A stretch of 64,000 nucleotides of DNA from Oidiodendron maius Zn. Taxonomy: Eukaryota; Ascomycota; Leotiomycetes; Myxotrichaceae. Position 1 is the stretch's first letter; each line of letters starts with the position of its first letter. The translations under genes were made by a program, and so were the position numbers. The notes beneath the pieces are model-generated. The model was not told the origin of the DNA. It did not search any database and saw only the letters and a list, made by a program, of their open reading frames with translations. The DNA lies in contig KN832872.1 in NCBI GenBank assembly GCA_000827325.1, positions 1,054,001 to 1,118,000 on the forward strand, given 5' to 3'. This document shows, piece by piece, positions 24,731 through 35,373 of this stretch.

Positions 24731-25396
24731 CTACTCGATCTTCCTCCGCTTTCCCTTAGGGGCGGGGCTCATGCGAGGCGTGTATGTGACGGTTCGCGTG
24801 AGGATTTCCCGGACATGGCGAACATTCGATCCAGCCGATTTGGGCGGCTTGAGGTCGATATACCGCGTCTTACTTTGGCAGCTCCAGTCATATGGAGAGC
24901 GAGCGCCTCGCGCACTGCGTGCGCTGTATGGTGAGTGGACTATTGAGGTTGCTGAGAGCGGCGCACTCAGTGGTGACTCGGCCGTGGAGAAGGCCGGAGA
25001 GGGGGGGATTCTTAGGCGTCCTAGCCACGACGTCGAGCGTGCGGTATTGGGATAAATGAAGGGCGTCGGAGGACTGGCAGTGGTGGGCGACTTGCGCGTC
25101 TCGCAATGACATGAGCAATTAGTATCATCACTTGAGTCGGAGGTAGGCGCCGAGGTCGGTGAAGTCTTAGGCGATCTCTCTAAAGGCGCTGTTGCCGGGC
25201 TGGCCATGGACTTGAGGAAGTCGGTGTAGGCACTTGGGGGAGTGATTGGGGTCTTCATGTCCTCTTGCTTGACGAAGTCGGGGAAGCCGGTGAGAGGGGT
25301 CTTTGCAGAAAGAGCAGAGAGCTCCGAGGGGAAGGTCGACGAGACGGGCGTCTGCAGCTGTGCAAGCTTGGGTTTGGTAGTTGAACCCGAACCCAT
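24731..25396 (-). CDS. Conserved fungal protein of unknown function (221 aa)
   Basis: Single-exon minus-strand gene. The start is placed at the ATG at 25396 (MGSGSTTKPKLAQLQTPVSS) rather than 24 codons upstream, because the conserved part begins here; the longer form would run from 25468. I recall similar proteins in filamentous ascomycetes, without a function. Visible elements: a short motif TPLTGFPDFVKQEDMKTPITPPSAYTDFLK at residues 35-65 (many TP and SP sites, a likely proline-directed kinase target), a Cys/His cluster CSCHC near residue 100, a proline/serine middle, and a basic C-terminus VREILTRTVTYTPR...KGKRRKIE that looks like a nuclear localisation signal. A nuclear, phosphorylated regulator is plausible but inferred only. 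It stands alone in a gene-poor region. Its upstream side (25400-25900) is pyrimidine-rich on the coding strand. Confidence 0.75.
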   Translation of the reverse strand: MGSGSTTKPKLAQLQTPVSSTFPSELSALSAKTPLTGFPDFVKQEDMKTPITPPSAYTDFLKSMASPATAPLERSPKTSPTSAPTSDSSDDTNCSCHCETRKSPTTASPPTPFIYPNTARSTSWLGRLRIPPSPAFSTAESPLSAPLSATSIVHSPYSARSARGARSPYDWSCQSKTRYIDLKPPKSAGSNVRHVREILTRTVTYTPRMSPAPKGKRRKIE

Positions 25397-28300
25397 TGCG
25401 AAACTCCAGATAGAAACGAGAGCTGGAGAGAACCAAGAGGTAGAGGGAGAGCACACGACGGCGGGCAAGCTTGCGACGACAGAGGAGTCCGTGGGGGAGG
25501 AGGATCAATGATGACGGGGAGCTGGACAGGTATTATACGGGCCGCGGGAACTATTTGGGGTAGTGTGACGGCGTGAAACAAGCCTGGCAGTGCCTGCTCG
25601 TCGGCCTGAGACAAGGCGGCGCGTCGGGGGCGGTAGGCCTGACCGAGTGGAATGGAAGGCTGCTGCAAACCCAGCGCGAAGGGTAAATGTGTAGAAAGAC
25701 CCTGCTGGGCGCTTCCCAAAAAGGTGGAGGGATAACGGTGCAGTGGGAGTGGTTGCCGATAGGGAGGCTAGGCGAGCGAGTGTATAGCCGCGCTGATTGG
25801 CCCGAGAACCTAGTACCGCTCGCTCCAGAGGATACAGAATGGCCGGGGCAGGAGGACAGAGATCCCCGACGTGCCTTTGTGCTTCGTGACTCGCTGGCAC
25901 AGTCAGGTGCGGAACGAGGGGTGAGGAGGTGCTCTCAGACGCCGCATGCGATTGGACGGCCGGGTGGCAAGCAGGTAGTCTCAGCGGTGAGGAGTCGTCC
26001 AGCTGTTTCTAGGCGCCCACAAGGGGAGACGGGTGGTTCACAGTGGTGAGAAGCGTGTCACCCCAACGACGGCACGAGTGGACCGAGGGAGGAAGATGCT
26101 GGAGCTGGATTTGCCGTGTGACGACTAGATTCGAAGAGTCGACACACCCGACGGGACGGTTCTGGGCCTGGAAGACGGCTCGGAGAGGCAGAATACCAAC
26201 AGAGAGGTTCGCACTACTGGTGCTAGGAGGGTCAAGGCTTTGGGGAGCCGAAGCAACGAAGTAAGGGAGGGAGATTTTCGTGGTGTTGTGTTGGCGGAGG
26301 TCTTGAGCGAGTAGGGGAGTCGAGTGGGACTTGCACTTCATTTTATGTGGTCCTTCTCTATCTGTCTCTGTTTGCGCCTGCCTCTCCCTGATACACCATT
26401 GCCCGCGCGGCACGATCTCGTAGTGCGGTGATCGAATCATCAGAGTTAAACAAGTGTAATCTACTTCCATTGCTTGCAACTGGTTAGGGTTGGCCGCCGA
26501 GCATTGCTACGTAGCAAGGTTCCCGCGCGCTTCCTGACTTTCAGCCGCGCAGCAAAACTAGCACTGGGGACTCTGAAATTCCATCAGTATGGTCTTCGAT
26601 GCCTTCGATCCAATGGCTTATGCAACCTATTGACTCGCATGAGAACGTGGCAGCGCGCGGGTAATCCTCCAGCAGGCCACATTCCAGCGACCGCCTGTGC
26701 CGTCGCAAAGGAGGGGGGTCCATGAGACGAATCCTCGCAGACAAGCCTTCCATACACCCTTCGATCTAGGCTCCCTGCTATCCACGAGTGAGGATACTGA
26801 TACAATTGGCGCCCCATTCAGATGAGAGCGCGTCATAGGCGAATCACTCTACTGGTTCCCATAGGGTTGGCCTTGATGAGGCCTGATCCCCCGGCCTGGC
26901 TGGGATTCTCCCTCCCCACAACTCGCCAAAGCAAAATAAGCTGCGGCTAGTAGCAAGCATTGTTTGATACCATTGGGGCTCTGAAAGCTGCCGCGCGATA
27001 TCAAAGCTAGTGCTGCGACGGCCAGAAGGGTCGACGATACGCCGGGCGCGGTATTCTGCATCCTACGGCCAACTGAGCAAATCAAGCCGAGGACTTTTAT
27101 CACGTAACAGCTGTGGCTAATCTATCTACACACCAATCCGCCCGAATTCCGCAGAAGCTGAGAGGGTCGGGGTTGCAACTCAAAAGAGGGGTAGGGCTCT
27201 AGTCAGGCAGATATGCTAGGCATTGCACCGAGGACTGACTCGCGAGCTGGGGCACAGTTTTGACTGAACCACCCCCCCCTTTTCCACGCCTCAAGAAAGA
27301 TGGTCTAAGAACTTCTCTGGCGACTATGACTCGCTATCTGACATCCAAGGAACTAAAGTTCATTGTTCTATTCGCCCCCAAGCCGCACATTATACCCGCC
27401 GGCGCGGAAGCGCTTTACATGATGCATAGCTAAGTGAACCTCGCGAAAGTGTTGGTCAGTTACAGTTGAAAATCTCCTTGGCTAGGAAGGACAGCTTCCC
27501 TCGCCGCATGGGGCCAGGTTTTGTATGGCGAGATTATCAAGCTGTAGTGATTCATTGGCAAGAAAAGGTGATAGTTGAGAACTGCTGACTGCATGCCACT
27601 TGGTTCCATATTATTTCACATCAAACTAGAATCACACGACGTTCGGCGTCGATCACCAAGCGGTGAATGCCCAGGCTCATGCCTGAATAGACGCTATTAC
27701 ACGCGCAGTTGTATTGCATCCTCTTGCACCTATTGGCCGTACAATTTACGAGTTCTCTTCCTTGCATGCGCTTGTGAGGGCTGATGATATGATCTTGGAC
27801 GGACGGCAAAGCTACACGTTGGTGGCTTCAGCTCAATCACCTCGGGCAGCTCAGTACCTTCAAATCAGCATCAGCGCCCGCACACCAGGGCGTTATTCAA
27901 GCCTGTAGTTGGGCTTCGCCGCCCTCGACTTCGACCTGCAAAGCAACCCGTCGGCCTCAGGGATCTAGACGGCGTCAATGTATTGGCGTCAGTTAATGCA
28001 AGAGGGTCGCAGACATCACACAACGTAACATTCGGACGGTTTCGTCTTACGGTTGGGCAAAAATTATGCGCGGGGCCTGTTGGAGAGATCTCTCTCTCTT
28101 TAATCCCCTCTGGTATCCGACGATGTCCCACTCGAATTGGCAGATGATCCTCCTCCTATGACCTCCCACTTTTCCAGTTTCCCTAGCAGTTTTGAGCAAT
28201 ATGGAGTGTGAAAGCTCTGCTCTTTTGATCTTTGAAATTGTGTTTTCACTTTCCTTAGTCGATGAATAGTTTCAACAATCACCAGCTTCGTCTTCGAGAA

Positions 28301-29363
28301 GTGATGACGATACTGCTAGCAGTTACTATCGTCTCTCTATCGATATTTTGAGACCATAACTCTCATTGATGTATTCATCGCTGCCCTGTTTTATATCTCT
28401 CGTTTGTCACTGCTCAAACTAACTAATTTACAAGATGCTCACATAACAGGCAGCCGCTAGTGATTCCTTGTGCCTCCTGAAAATGTGGATCGAATAGCTG
28501 TCCGAACGATGATGTTGTCCTTCGAGCCTTCTATCCTGTCAATATTCAACATCAAGGTATTCCATAGTCTCTGGGAAGATGGCTAGGCCACTTGATAAGT
28601 GACACAGCACTATCTGGCGGATTCCCACGACCAAGAAAAATATGTCATAGCGAGCTTATGTTTAGGCCTACAGATCAAAGTTCGGCTACGAGCCCTGGCG
28701 ATAAGCATACTCAGACGAATTAATTCTCTCAGAGCGATCTATATGTCTTCCAGATAATTTATTTCGAATTCGGAGCTGGAGAGAACTTATGGAGTACCAA
28801 CAACGATGCTGGGCATCATTAATGCTCTCGGATATACCACTGATGCTCTGATATCTCCCAGAGCTTCACTAAGGTCCCGATTAAATGAGTTCTTCAGTCG
28901 AGATAGAAGATTTTATAAATATATTTTCACATACTCGTCGCTCGTCGCCTATAATGGACTATTGAAGACTATTATTATCATAGAATATTGTGTCCCATCG
29001 CCTTCCTGTTTAGACCCCTATTTCCTAAGCGAGCCCTTGATAACCACCTTAGCGGCCTGTTAGTTCAGGACACGAGAAATTGGAGCTTTCTCACACGGCC
29101 CGCTATAACAGCGAAGACAACACAACTTCAACAACCTCCCGATTTCCGCTTAATTCCCCCTCACGAAGGCTTCAAGACCCATTCGTGGCTACTCAGCATA
29201 AGTTGCGACGCCTCAGACCTTTATATTTTGTCTCCCTTCCAACGAGCCGTATCATTCACGAGACTGGCCACCGCTTCAGCCTCGGCACTACCACGATCCT
29301 GCTCGATAGATAAAGGGGGGTTTAGATCGCGATTGCGGAGCTTGCGCCCGCATTCCTGTCATC
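25397..29363. other. Gene-poor region between unknown gene and SHR3
   Basis: About 4 kb with no gene I can support. The first 500 bases are CT-rich on the minus strand and are probably promoter and leader of the gene ending at 25396. The rest has short, conflicting open frames on both strands. A C-run lies near 27273. The sequence turns more AT-rich from about 28150. No tRNA, transposon ends or known domain seen. Confidence 0.4.
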
Positions 29364-30084
29364 ATGGATCCGAGGAAGGTGTCTATATTCAGTACATATG
29401 ACAAGCCCAAGGGGCGGTCAGGGTCGGGATCATTCGCGACATTCATGATCATCGGACGTGAGTATCTGGCGACATTGCACTATTCCCATTACTGACTATT
29501 TCGAAGCAACTTGTTTCTTTTTGGGCATACTCTTCGCATTCTTCCCTTACGACTATCCTCTGTTGTGGACGTCCGCTGTGACGCCACTCGAGTACTATGA
29601 TTTCTTAGAGGCCCACCTTAAGTTCATGCACGCATCCCCGCCGATTATCCCGCGAATTCTCCATATCGCCGTCTCTATTGGCTTCCTCGGCTTCTTCATC
29701 AAGCTCTTCAAACCATCTGAATCCAATCTATTGTTTGATGGCGCATCGCTGGCGCTCTACACCATAGGCGTGATCGTCTACGTTACAAACATTGTTAAGG
29801 GACTCAGGATCGTCACTCTTGGCACGTACAATGCAACTCCGGGGGACGCTTCGGAAGGTCTCCTTGGAAGGGAGGATAGTTTGCGAGTGCTTGCGGCGAG
29901 CAACACCATACTGGCACTTGTCTTGGTCGGCGTGCTTGTCCTGCAGGCCGGACAGTGGTATGCGGAGAGGAAAGATGCGGATGAGGTTGAGAAGTTCGAG
30001 AGGGAGCAGGAGGAAAAGTTGGCTGCTAAATCTCACAAGAATGGAGGCCATGTGACCAGATCTGCATCGAAGAAGAAGCAATAA
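29364..30084 (+). CDS. SHR3: ER membrane chaperone for amino-acid permeases, Shr3 family
   Basis: ER-resident packaging chaperone that helps amino-acid permeases fold and enter COPII vesicles. Exons 29364-29457 and 29507-30084 give 223 residues. The first exon encodes MDPRKVSIFSTYDKPKGRSGSGSFATFMIIG; the junction continues into PTCFFLGILFAFFPYDYPLLWTS, the signature first helix and loop of Shr3. Four hydrophobic segments are visible (about residues 22-42, 75-95, 110-130, 155-178). They are followed by a charged cytosolic tail (ERKDADEVEKFEREQEEKLAAKS...SASKKKQ) with a lysine-rich end, which fits ER retention and COPII contacts. Family assignment rests on the FPYDYPLLW block and four-helix layout. 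Confidence 0.92.
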
Positions 30085-31164
30085 TTGTTTACAGATGTGA
30101 GAATGGCTTTCACGAAATCATGTATTCATATGTACGGCTCATATGAGGGAGTATGATTACGGCATCGGCGCCTTGAATCTACTTCTTGGTAATGGCGAGA
30201 AAAGTCTGTATGTCTGGGGTTTACCTTCTCGTTCCTACCTCCACTGAATTGCTGTTGTTTTTTTTACGCACCATGACAAATATAGCCTAACATATGAACA
30301 TACGCGTCCCTGGAAACCGGATATGCTGGACTTGAAGCAAAGACCTGAACGGTTTAGGAAGGGATATAGACTTTCCGCCTCATATGAACCCCCCTTCATC
30401 TGATATGCCGTAATCCGTCCCGTCCAAAAGACTCAAGATACTCTTCCAGGCCCTGGCTATCCTCGGTTAACGCCTGGGATTTGGTCCCCCATACAGTCGT
30501 CGATAAATCCGTCCCATTTGGCATGTACACTGTCGAATTTCCTCTCCGTTTCTTCCCTAGGCTCAGATAGGAATTACTGTTAAATTCTGTTATATAAGTA
30601 TTCGGCTTCCCAAGTTAAATAAATACGTCTTAGACTGTCCCAGATATAAACTTCTATTTTATATTTTAAAGGGTAAAGAATCTCTCGTGCTAGATTTTGG
30701 GTGGGGGGGGGGTGGGGGAAGTGACCTTGATGAGAGGTTCCCTTCCACTAATTCTTTAGCCCAGAAGCTTCAACCACCCGGTAGTATGAATTAGCTCTAC
30801 TTTATTCAGCCCATGTGTGCGGAAAGAGCATATGGTTTCTTCAGCGCTTTATTTTAAGTGCTAATTCGTATAGAGAGCTATTTCCTTGCTTCAGGCTTCG
30901 ATATGTTAAATTAACAATCAGATGCAATAAACTCCGGCTAGAAAAGAAAGGATAAAAAGACGGACATGGAGTTCCGTATCACTAGACATGTCCAGCCGAC
31001 ATAGTTATTATTTTAAAATTAACCAGAAATTCAAGTAGGGTCACTCTGCACCCCGGAGAGGTTTCCAAAACGAAACACGTGACTCCTCGAAACCCCTGTC
31101 ATTTCTGGCGACTTTTTCGACTTCAATCGCGTGCAAAAGGGCAACTGCACCACCAACTTCAACA
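30085..31164. other. AT-rich intergenic region
   Basis: 1.08 kb between SHR3 and the mitochondrial ribosomal protein gene. 30580-31040 is visibly AT-rich with a G-run of about 18 bases (30701-30718, one T inside). A CACGTG at 31076-31081 sits 84 bases before the next start codon. No gene seen. Confidence 0.5.
31076..31083. promoter_or_regulatory. CACGTGAC element upstream of mS42/mS43 gene
   Basis: CACGTG followed by AC, less than 90 bases upstream of the mitochondrial ribosomal protein start codon. This is the core bound by bHLH factors such as Cbf1. The position suggests a promoter element; binding is inferred. Confidence 0.45.
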
Positions 31165-32141
31165 ATGCTACGGCCAAATCTTGTCCCTCGAATTAGGGTC
31201 TCTTCCAGGACATTTCGCCGCTCTCTTCATAATGTCCCTCGTCTCTCCCATGACTTCGCAACTGAAGGCGTGCCGGGGTTCCTTGGGCCTGCTGGCTTCG
31301 ACATTGCGTGGATTCAATATCAGAGCTTAATGGTGGAGAGGCTCAATCGTCTCACAGCTGGTACGTCAAAGAATGTGGATACTGTGATTGCATTTCGAGG
31401 AATCGACGAATAGTGCGAGATATTCGCCTGTCGTACAGACGTGGTTGATGGCAATATCCCTTAAAGCTCTACTGACAATACTTTATAGGAGGCGCATACG
31501 AGAACAAAACACCAAAAGAGATTGCTATCAAGTATGCTCGCGATCCTAATTCTGCCCCCATATTCAACTATGCATCAATGGCACATAACAACCATTTCTT
31601 CTTCTCTGGCCTGTCACCGACCGAAACCGAAATGCCGGAGCCCCTTAAGAAGGAGCTCGAGGAAAGCTTTGAGTCCATTGACATTCTCCGACGAGAAATG
31701 ATCCTCACCGCCAGCTCCATGTTTGGACCCGGCTTCGTCTGGCTTGTGAAGCACCCAGCGAACAGGAAATTCTCGCTTCTCACTACATACCTGGCCGGCT
31801 CACCTTATCCTGGTGCGCACCATCGGCGGCAACCAGTGGACATGAATACGGAAGACAAATCGATAAGCGAATCCCTTCGGCGGACTTTGAGCGCCGAGCC
31901 CGTCAATACAGTTGGCGCACATGGCGTACACAGCGAGAAGAAGCTCCCTCCCGGTGGTATCGACCTCGTTCCAACACTGTGCATAAACACCTGGGAACAT
32001 GTCTACCTGCCTGATTACGGAGTGGGGGCCGTTGGAGAAGGTGGTCTTCGCGAATACGCTGAGAGGTGGTGGGACCGCGTCGACTGGTCAGTAGTGGCAA
32101 ATCATGCAAGTACACGCGGACCTGCTAAATTCCAGCGATGA
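31165..32141 (+). CDS. Mitochondrial small-subunit ribosomal protein mS42/mS43 family (SOD-like fold)
   Basis: Predicted mitoribosome small-subunit protein related to yeast Rsm26 (mS42) and Mrp1 (mS43), which have a superoxide-dismutase fold without the metal. Exons 31165-31360 and 31489-32141 give 282 residues; the intron is 128 bases. The N-terminus (MLRPNLVPRIRVSSRTFRRSLHNV) is basic with no acidic residues, a good mitochondrial targeting signal. SOD-like segments are FNYASMAHNNHFFFSGLS, SFESIDILRREMILTASSMFGPGFVWLV, and CINTWEHVYLPDYG...EYAERWWDRVDW near the C-terminus. Active Fe/Mn-SODs use four ligands (H, H, D, H). Here the WEHVYLPDYG site lacks the usual D-x-W-E-H arrangement in full, which fits a structural role. 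I cannot decide between mS42 and mS43 by eye. A CACGTGAC element lies just upstream. Confidence 0.85.
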
Positions 32142-32854
32142 TGAAAATCTAAATGGAATTGTACCATATGGGGAGGATTCAAGCAAAAGACAGAAATCAT
32201 GGCGTTCCGGCACAAGAGAGACCAGTTCGGAGTGTACTATAGTGTACGCATGCATGCTTCTACAGTAGTATTTATTGCGAATATAGAATATATATAAGAA
32301 GAATCGATTCGCAACTGCGTTTGTATACCCGGCTAGGCTGCTTCATTTTCTACATATATATTCTGAGGAGGTTTTCCAATGCTACGTGGCCGGCTGGTAT
32401 GGTCACGGAATGACATTAAGTTGAGATTGTTTTATTTGTCGTTACGGAAAAGTCTGTATATCCTGAAGAAGTCTTCGCATATTGCGTCTTTATAATTCAA
32501 GTCTCTTGGGTTCCTCTGCAAATTGGACGGAGTTTTAAGTTTTTGTTCAGATGTTTGTTCATTTCAATTAGACTAAGCCACCCTTATTCAAAAGGAGTGA
32601 GTATCTCCACTAAACTATTCATCACCCAGTATCCAGCCTCTGATCGTTCATTCAATCTCGAGGGCGAGACCAAGCGCCCGAGGTATGCCGCCTGCTGGCA
32701 GTACTAAGAAAATACAGATCTGGCATTCGATGCCCGCTCAGAAAGACTCATATCTACAACGCAAATAAGAACCCCTTTCAAAAGAGTGTCTTTTTTCCCC
32801 TTCCTTCTTCGGTCGGTCTGAAGCGAAGACAAGAAAATCAAGAAGGAAAGGAAA
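32142..32854. other. Intergenic, convergent 3' ends
   Basis: 713 bases between convergent genes, fairly AT-rich (about 32230-32580), holding both 3' ends. No gene or repeat recognised. Confidence 0.5.
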
Positions 32855-35373
32855 TCAGATAATGGTCCCGTTCACATTCACCGTATACCCCTCACTCTTC
32901 TGCTTAAGGGCTTTGGCAAGCATAAGCTCCCTCATCCAATCGATACGCTCGTCGCGGCTCTTTACTGCGAAGTGATGAACTTTGCCTTTGGCTGCGGCTT
33001 CGCCTTGCGAGCCGTTCACCATGCTCTCGCGCTTGCGCAACCGCTGTCCTTTCTCAATGGCTGCAGGGATGAGCTGGAAGCTGAATGCTGCCTCGTCACC
33101 TTTGGGTTTACCGCGCGAAATATTCATCGCCTTGAAAGCGGCGTCGAGCTTGGAGCCCGAGGCGAGCGACGAGCACGCAATGGCGTAGTCGTCGACGTCG
33201 ATATACTCGAGGGTTTCAAGCGCGCGGGCATCTTTGTGCATGGCAAGCCGGGTGCCTTTTAGTGTGAAATGGTGCTCGTGCCACTCATGTCGCAGCATCT
33301 TGGTCTTGCGCTTCTTCATCCACCCGGAGTGAGTAATATCATCTGCACCGCGTGATGGCTGACTGTCGACTGCCGACCACGGGTACGACCACTGCTGATT
33401 GCCATCAGCGGAGTTTGCATCACGGGAACGTGGTGGGGTGATGGGTCGTTGGGCGGGTGCACTTGGGGCGTTCTCATCGACGCGTGGAAGAGCTTGGAAG
33501 GAGGGTCGACGAGCCGATGCACGAGATTGTGTGCGCTGGATGGGAGCAACAGGGCTGCGGAAGTTCATGTTGGGTGGGACGGACTGCGAGGCATCACGGG
33601 AGACGGGCCCAAGAGGGATGGCCGTCACTGGTACGTCCGCATCCGAGAAGGGAGTCCCAAAGCGGTAGACGGAGGCCCCAGCAGGAGACTGTGTGAGGTT
33701 ACGTAATTCAGGCGTTTGTGCTTCTACACGCTCCATGGCATAAGGAGAGAAGGGCTGCGCGCTGGCAGAGCGTGGTGGAGGTACCGGACGGGGAGGCGGG
33801 ATGGCCAGTCTTGGAAGCGCTTGCAGTCTGGCGTGGGGTTGCTGGTGTGGCGGGATGGTCGGGAACATCTCATATGGCGGCGTTGGAGGTACCTCTGATG
33901 ACCAATTGATTTGAGAGGGGTCCATATGTTGGAACTGGATAAACTGCTTGACGTGCTCTTGAGGATCACGGGACTCGATAGCCTTGAGGCTGGCCTCCTC
34001 CAAGTGATAGATGGAAGGTGCATGCCCTGGGCCGAGCACATCGGACGACGCAACGACGGATGGAACTGCATCAGAAATAGGGCGCAACGTGTCTCTGATA
34101 GCTTCTGCGGTCTCTGGATTCCCTGGATTGCCAGCAATCCAGATCGAGCCACCCTTCTCCGGGCTAATTGGGTGTCCGATTGGGGTCTTGAATTCCTCGT
34201 ACATAGGATGCTCCGCCTTGAACGATTCGATTAGGCGTTGCTGTTTTCTCCATTTGGAACAGTTCTCTCCTTTAGAGCACTTATGCGGTTTGGGCATGAT
34301 TTGCTCGATGCCAACAATTGAAACGGACTCGAGAGGCGAGACGATATCAGAACGCTTTGGGTGTTTCTTCCTAGCGCTTCTCTGCTTCCTTGGCTCATCG
34401 TCTGATTCGCAGTCATGACTGTGGCTGCGGCTCTTGTCTCTCTTTGAGCCTTGCTTTGAAGAGTGCCTGGGAGCCCTTTCAATGTGGGGTGATGCAACCT
34501 CTTCAATTGGTGTCGGCGGCTTTGGCGTGCTTGGAACGTCACCTCGTAGGAAGTGAATTTCATCCCATAATTTAGTCCTCTGGCCGAAGGACGGGATATC
34601 GAGTTCCCTAAGGTCTTCAAATTTCAATGTGATCAAGATCGCTCCGGATATGTCATTCTCCTCGAACTTCTCGACTATGGATTGCTCAAAGCCAGCCTTC
34701 CACATCCATCGCGCAACCTGTCGCGGCGTCCAGTTCGGTACATCGTCCAAGTTCAACTCGTCGGCGATACCAGCATCGGCGGCAAATCGGTGGCGTCTTG
34801 GGATTTCTGGGACCATGGGAGCGTCGGGTGCTGCAGTCTGTATATCTGCTACCCTGGGCGTCAAGGGAGACATGCCAAGCACGAACTCGTCATGGGAGTC
34901 AAAGGAACTCCGAAAAAGATGGGGACCTTTGGGACCCTCGACCGGTTTTTTCCTAGTCGTGGGCAGGTCGAAATTGAAGCCTTGGAATTCATTCGGCCCT
35001 GGAGTGTGGACCTCCTCAAAGGACGATAATGTCGTTTCACTTCTCCGACCAGACTGGCAGAGGGTTAGCAGTGTGTAATGGGAGAAAACAGGTGGACAGG
35101 CTTACAGAGTTCAGGCTCAGTCGTGGCGAGTCGGCCTCTTCGATCACACTTTCGTCATCCTCAAAGTCGGTGTCAGACATTTCACTGGCATACATCTCTG
35201 TGGCATCAGATTGTGGTCGAGGCGCCAGCGCCTTCGAATTAAAGAATTGGTCCTTGGAGCGCTCCTTTTGGAACATCTCCACGCGCGAAGCGATCTCGTG
35301 AGTTTGGGATGCACGAGGCTAGATATATTGTCAGCATGGTCATGAGTATCTCGGCGTTTCCAAGACGTACCAT
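32855..35373 (-). CDS. SAM and PH domain protein (Boi/Pob1-like)
   Basis: Predicted membrane-associated adaptor of 804 residues, likely acting in polarised growth by analogy with SAM-PH proteins Boi1/2 and Pob1. Exons read downwards: 35373-35371 (just the ATG), 35318-35106, 35053-32855; all in frame. The start exon is a single codon followed by a GTACGT donor; it is chosen because the next exon is open from its acceptor and has no better ATG until residue 19. The SAM domain lies at about 178-245 (WTPRQVARWMWKAGFEQSIVEKFEENDISGAILITL...). A middle region is basic, then Pro/Ser-rich (many PPRP and PPTPP motifs). A Cys/His patch HKCSKGENCSKW is near residue 330. The PH domain runs from about 645 to 795 (SGWMKKRKTKMLRHEWHEHHFTLKG... 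to the HHFAVKSRDERIDWMRELMLAKAL helix). Partner genes are not adjacent. Confidence 0.87.

Noticed and set aside
25505-25900. 131-codon minus-strand frame
   Set aside because: Pyrimidine-rich leader of the gene ending at 25396; low complexity, no family match.
30580-31040. AT-rich block with a G-run, possible mobile-element relic
   Set aside because: No terminal repeats, no coding remnant and no target duplication visible.
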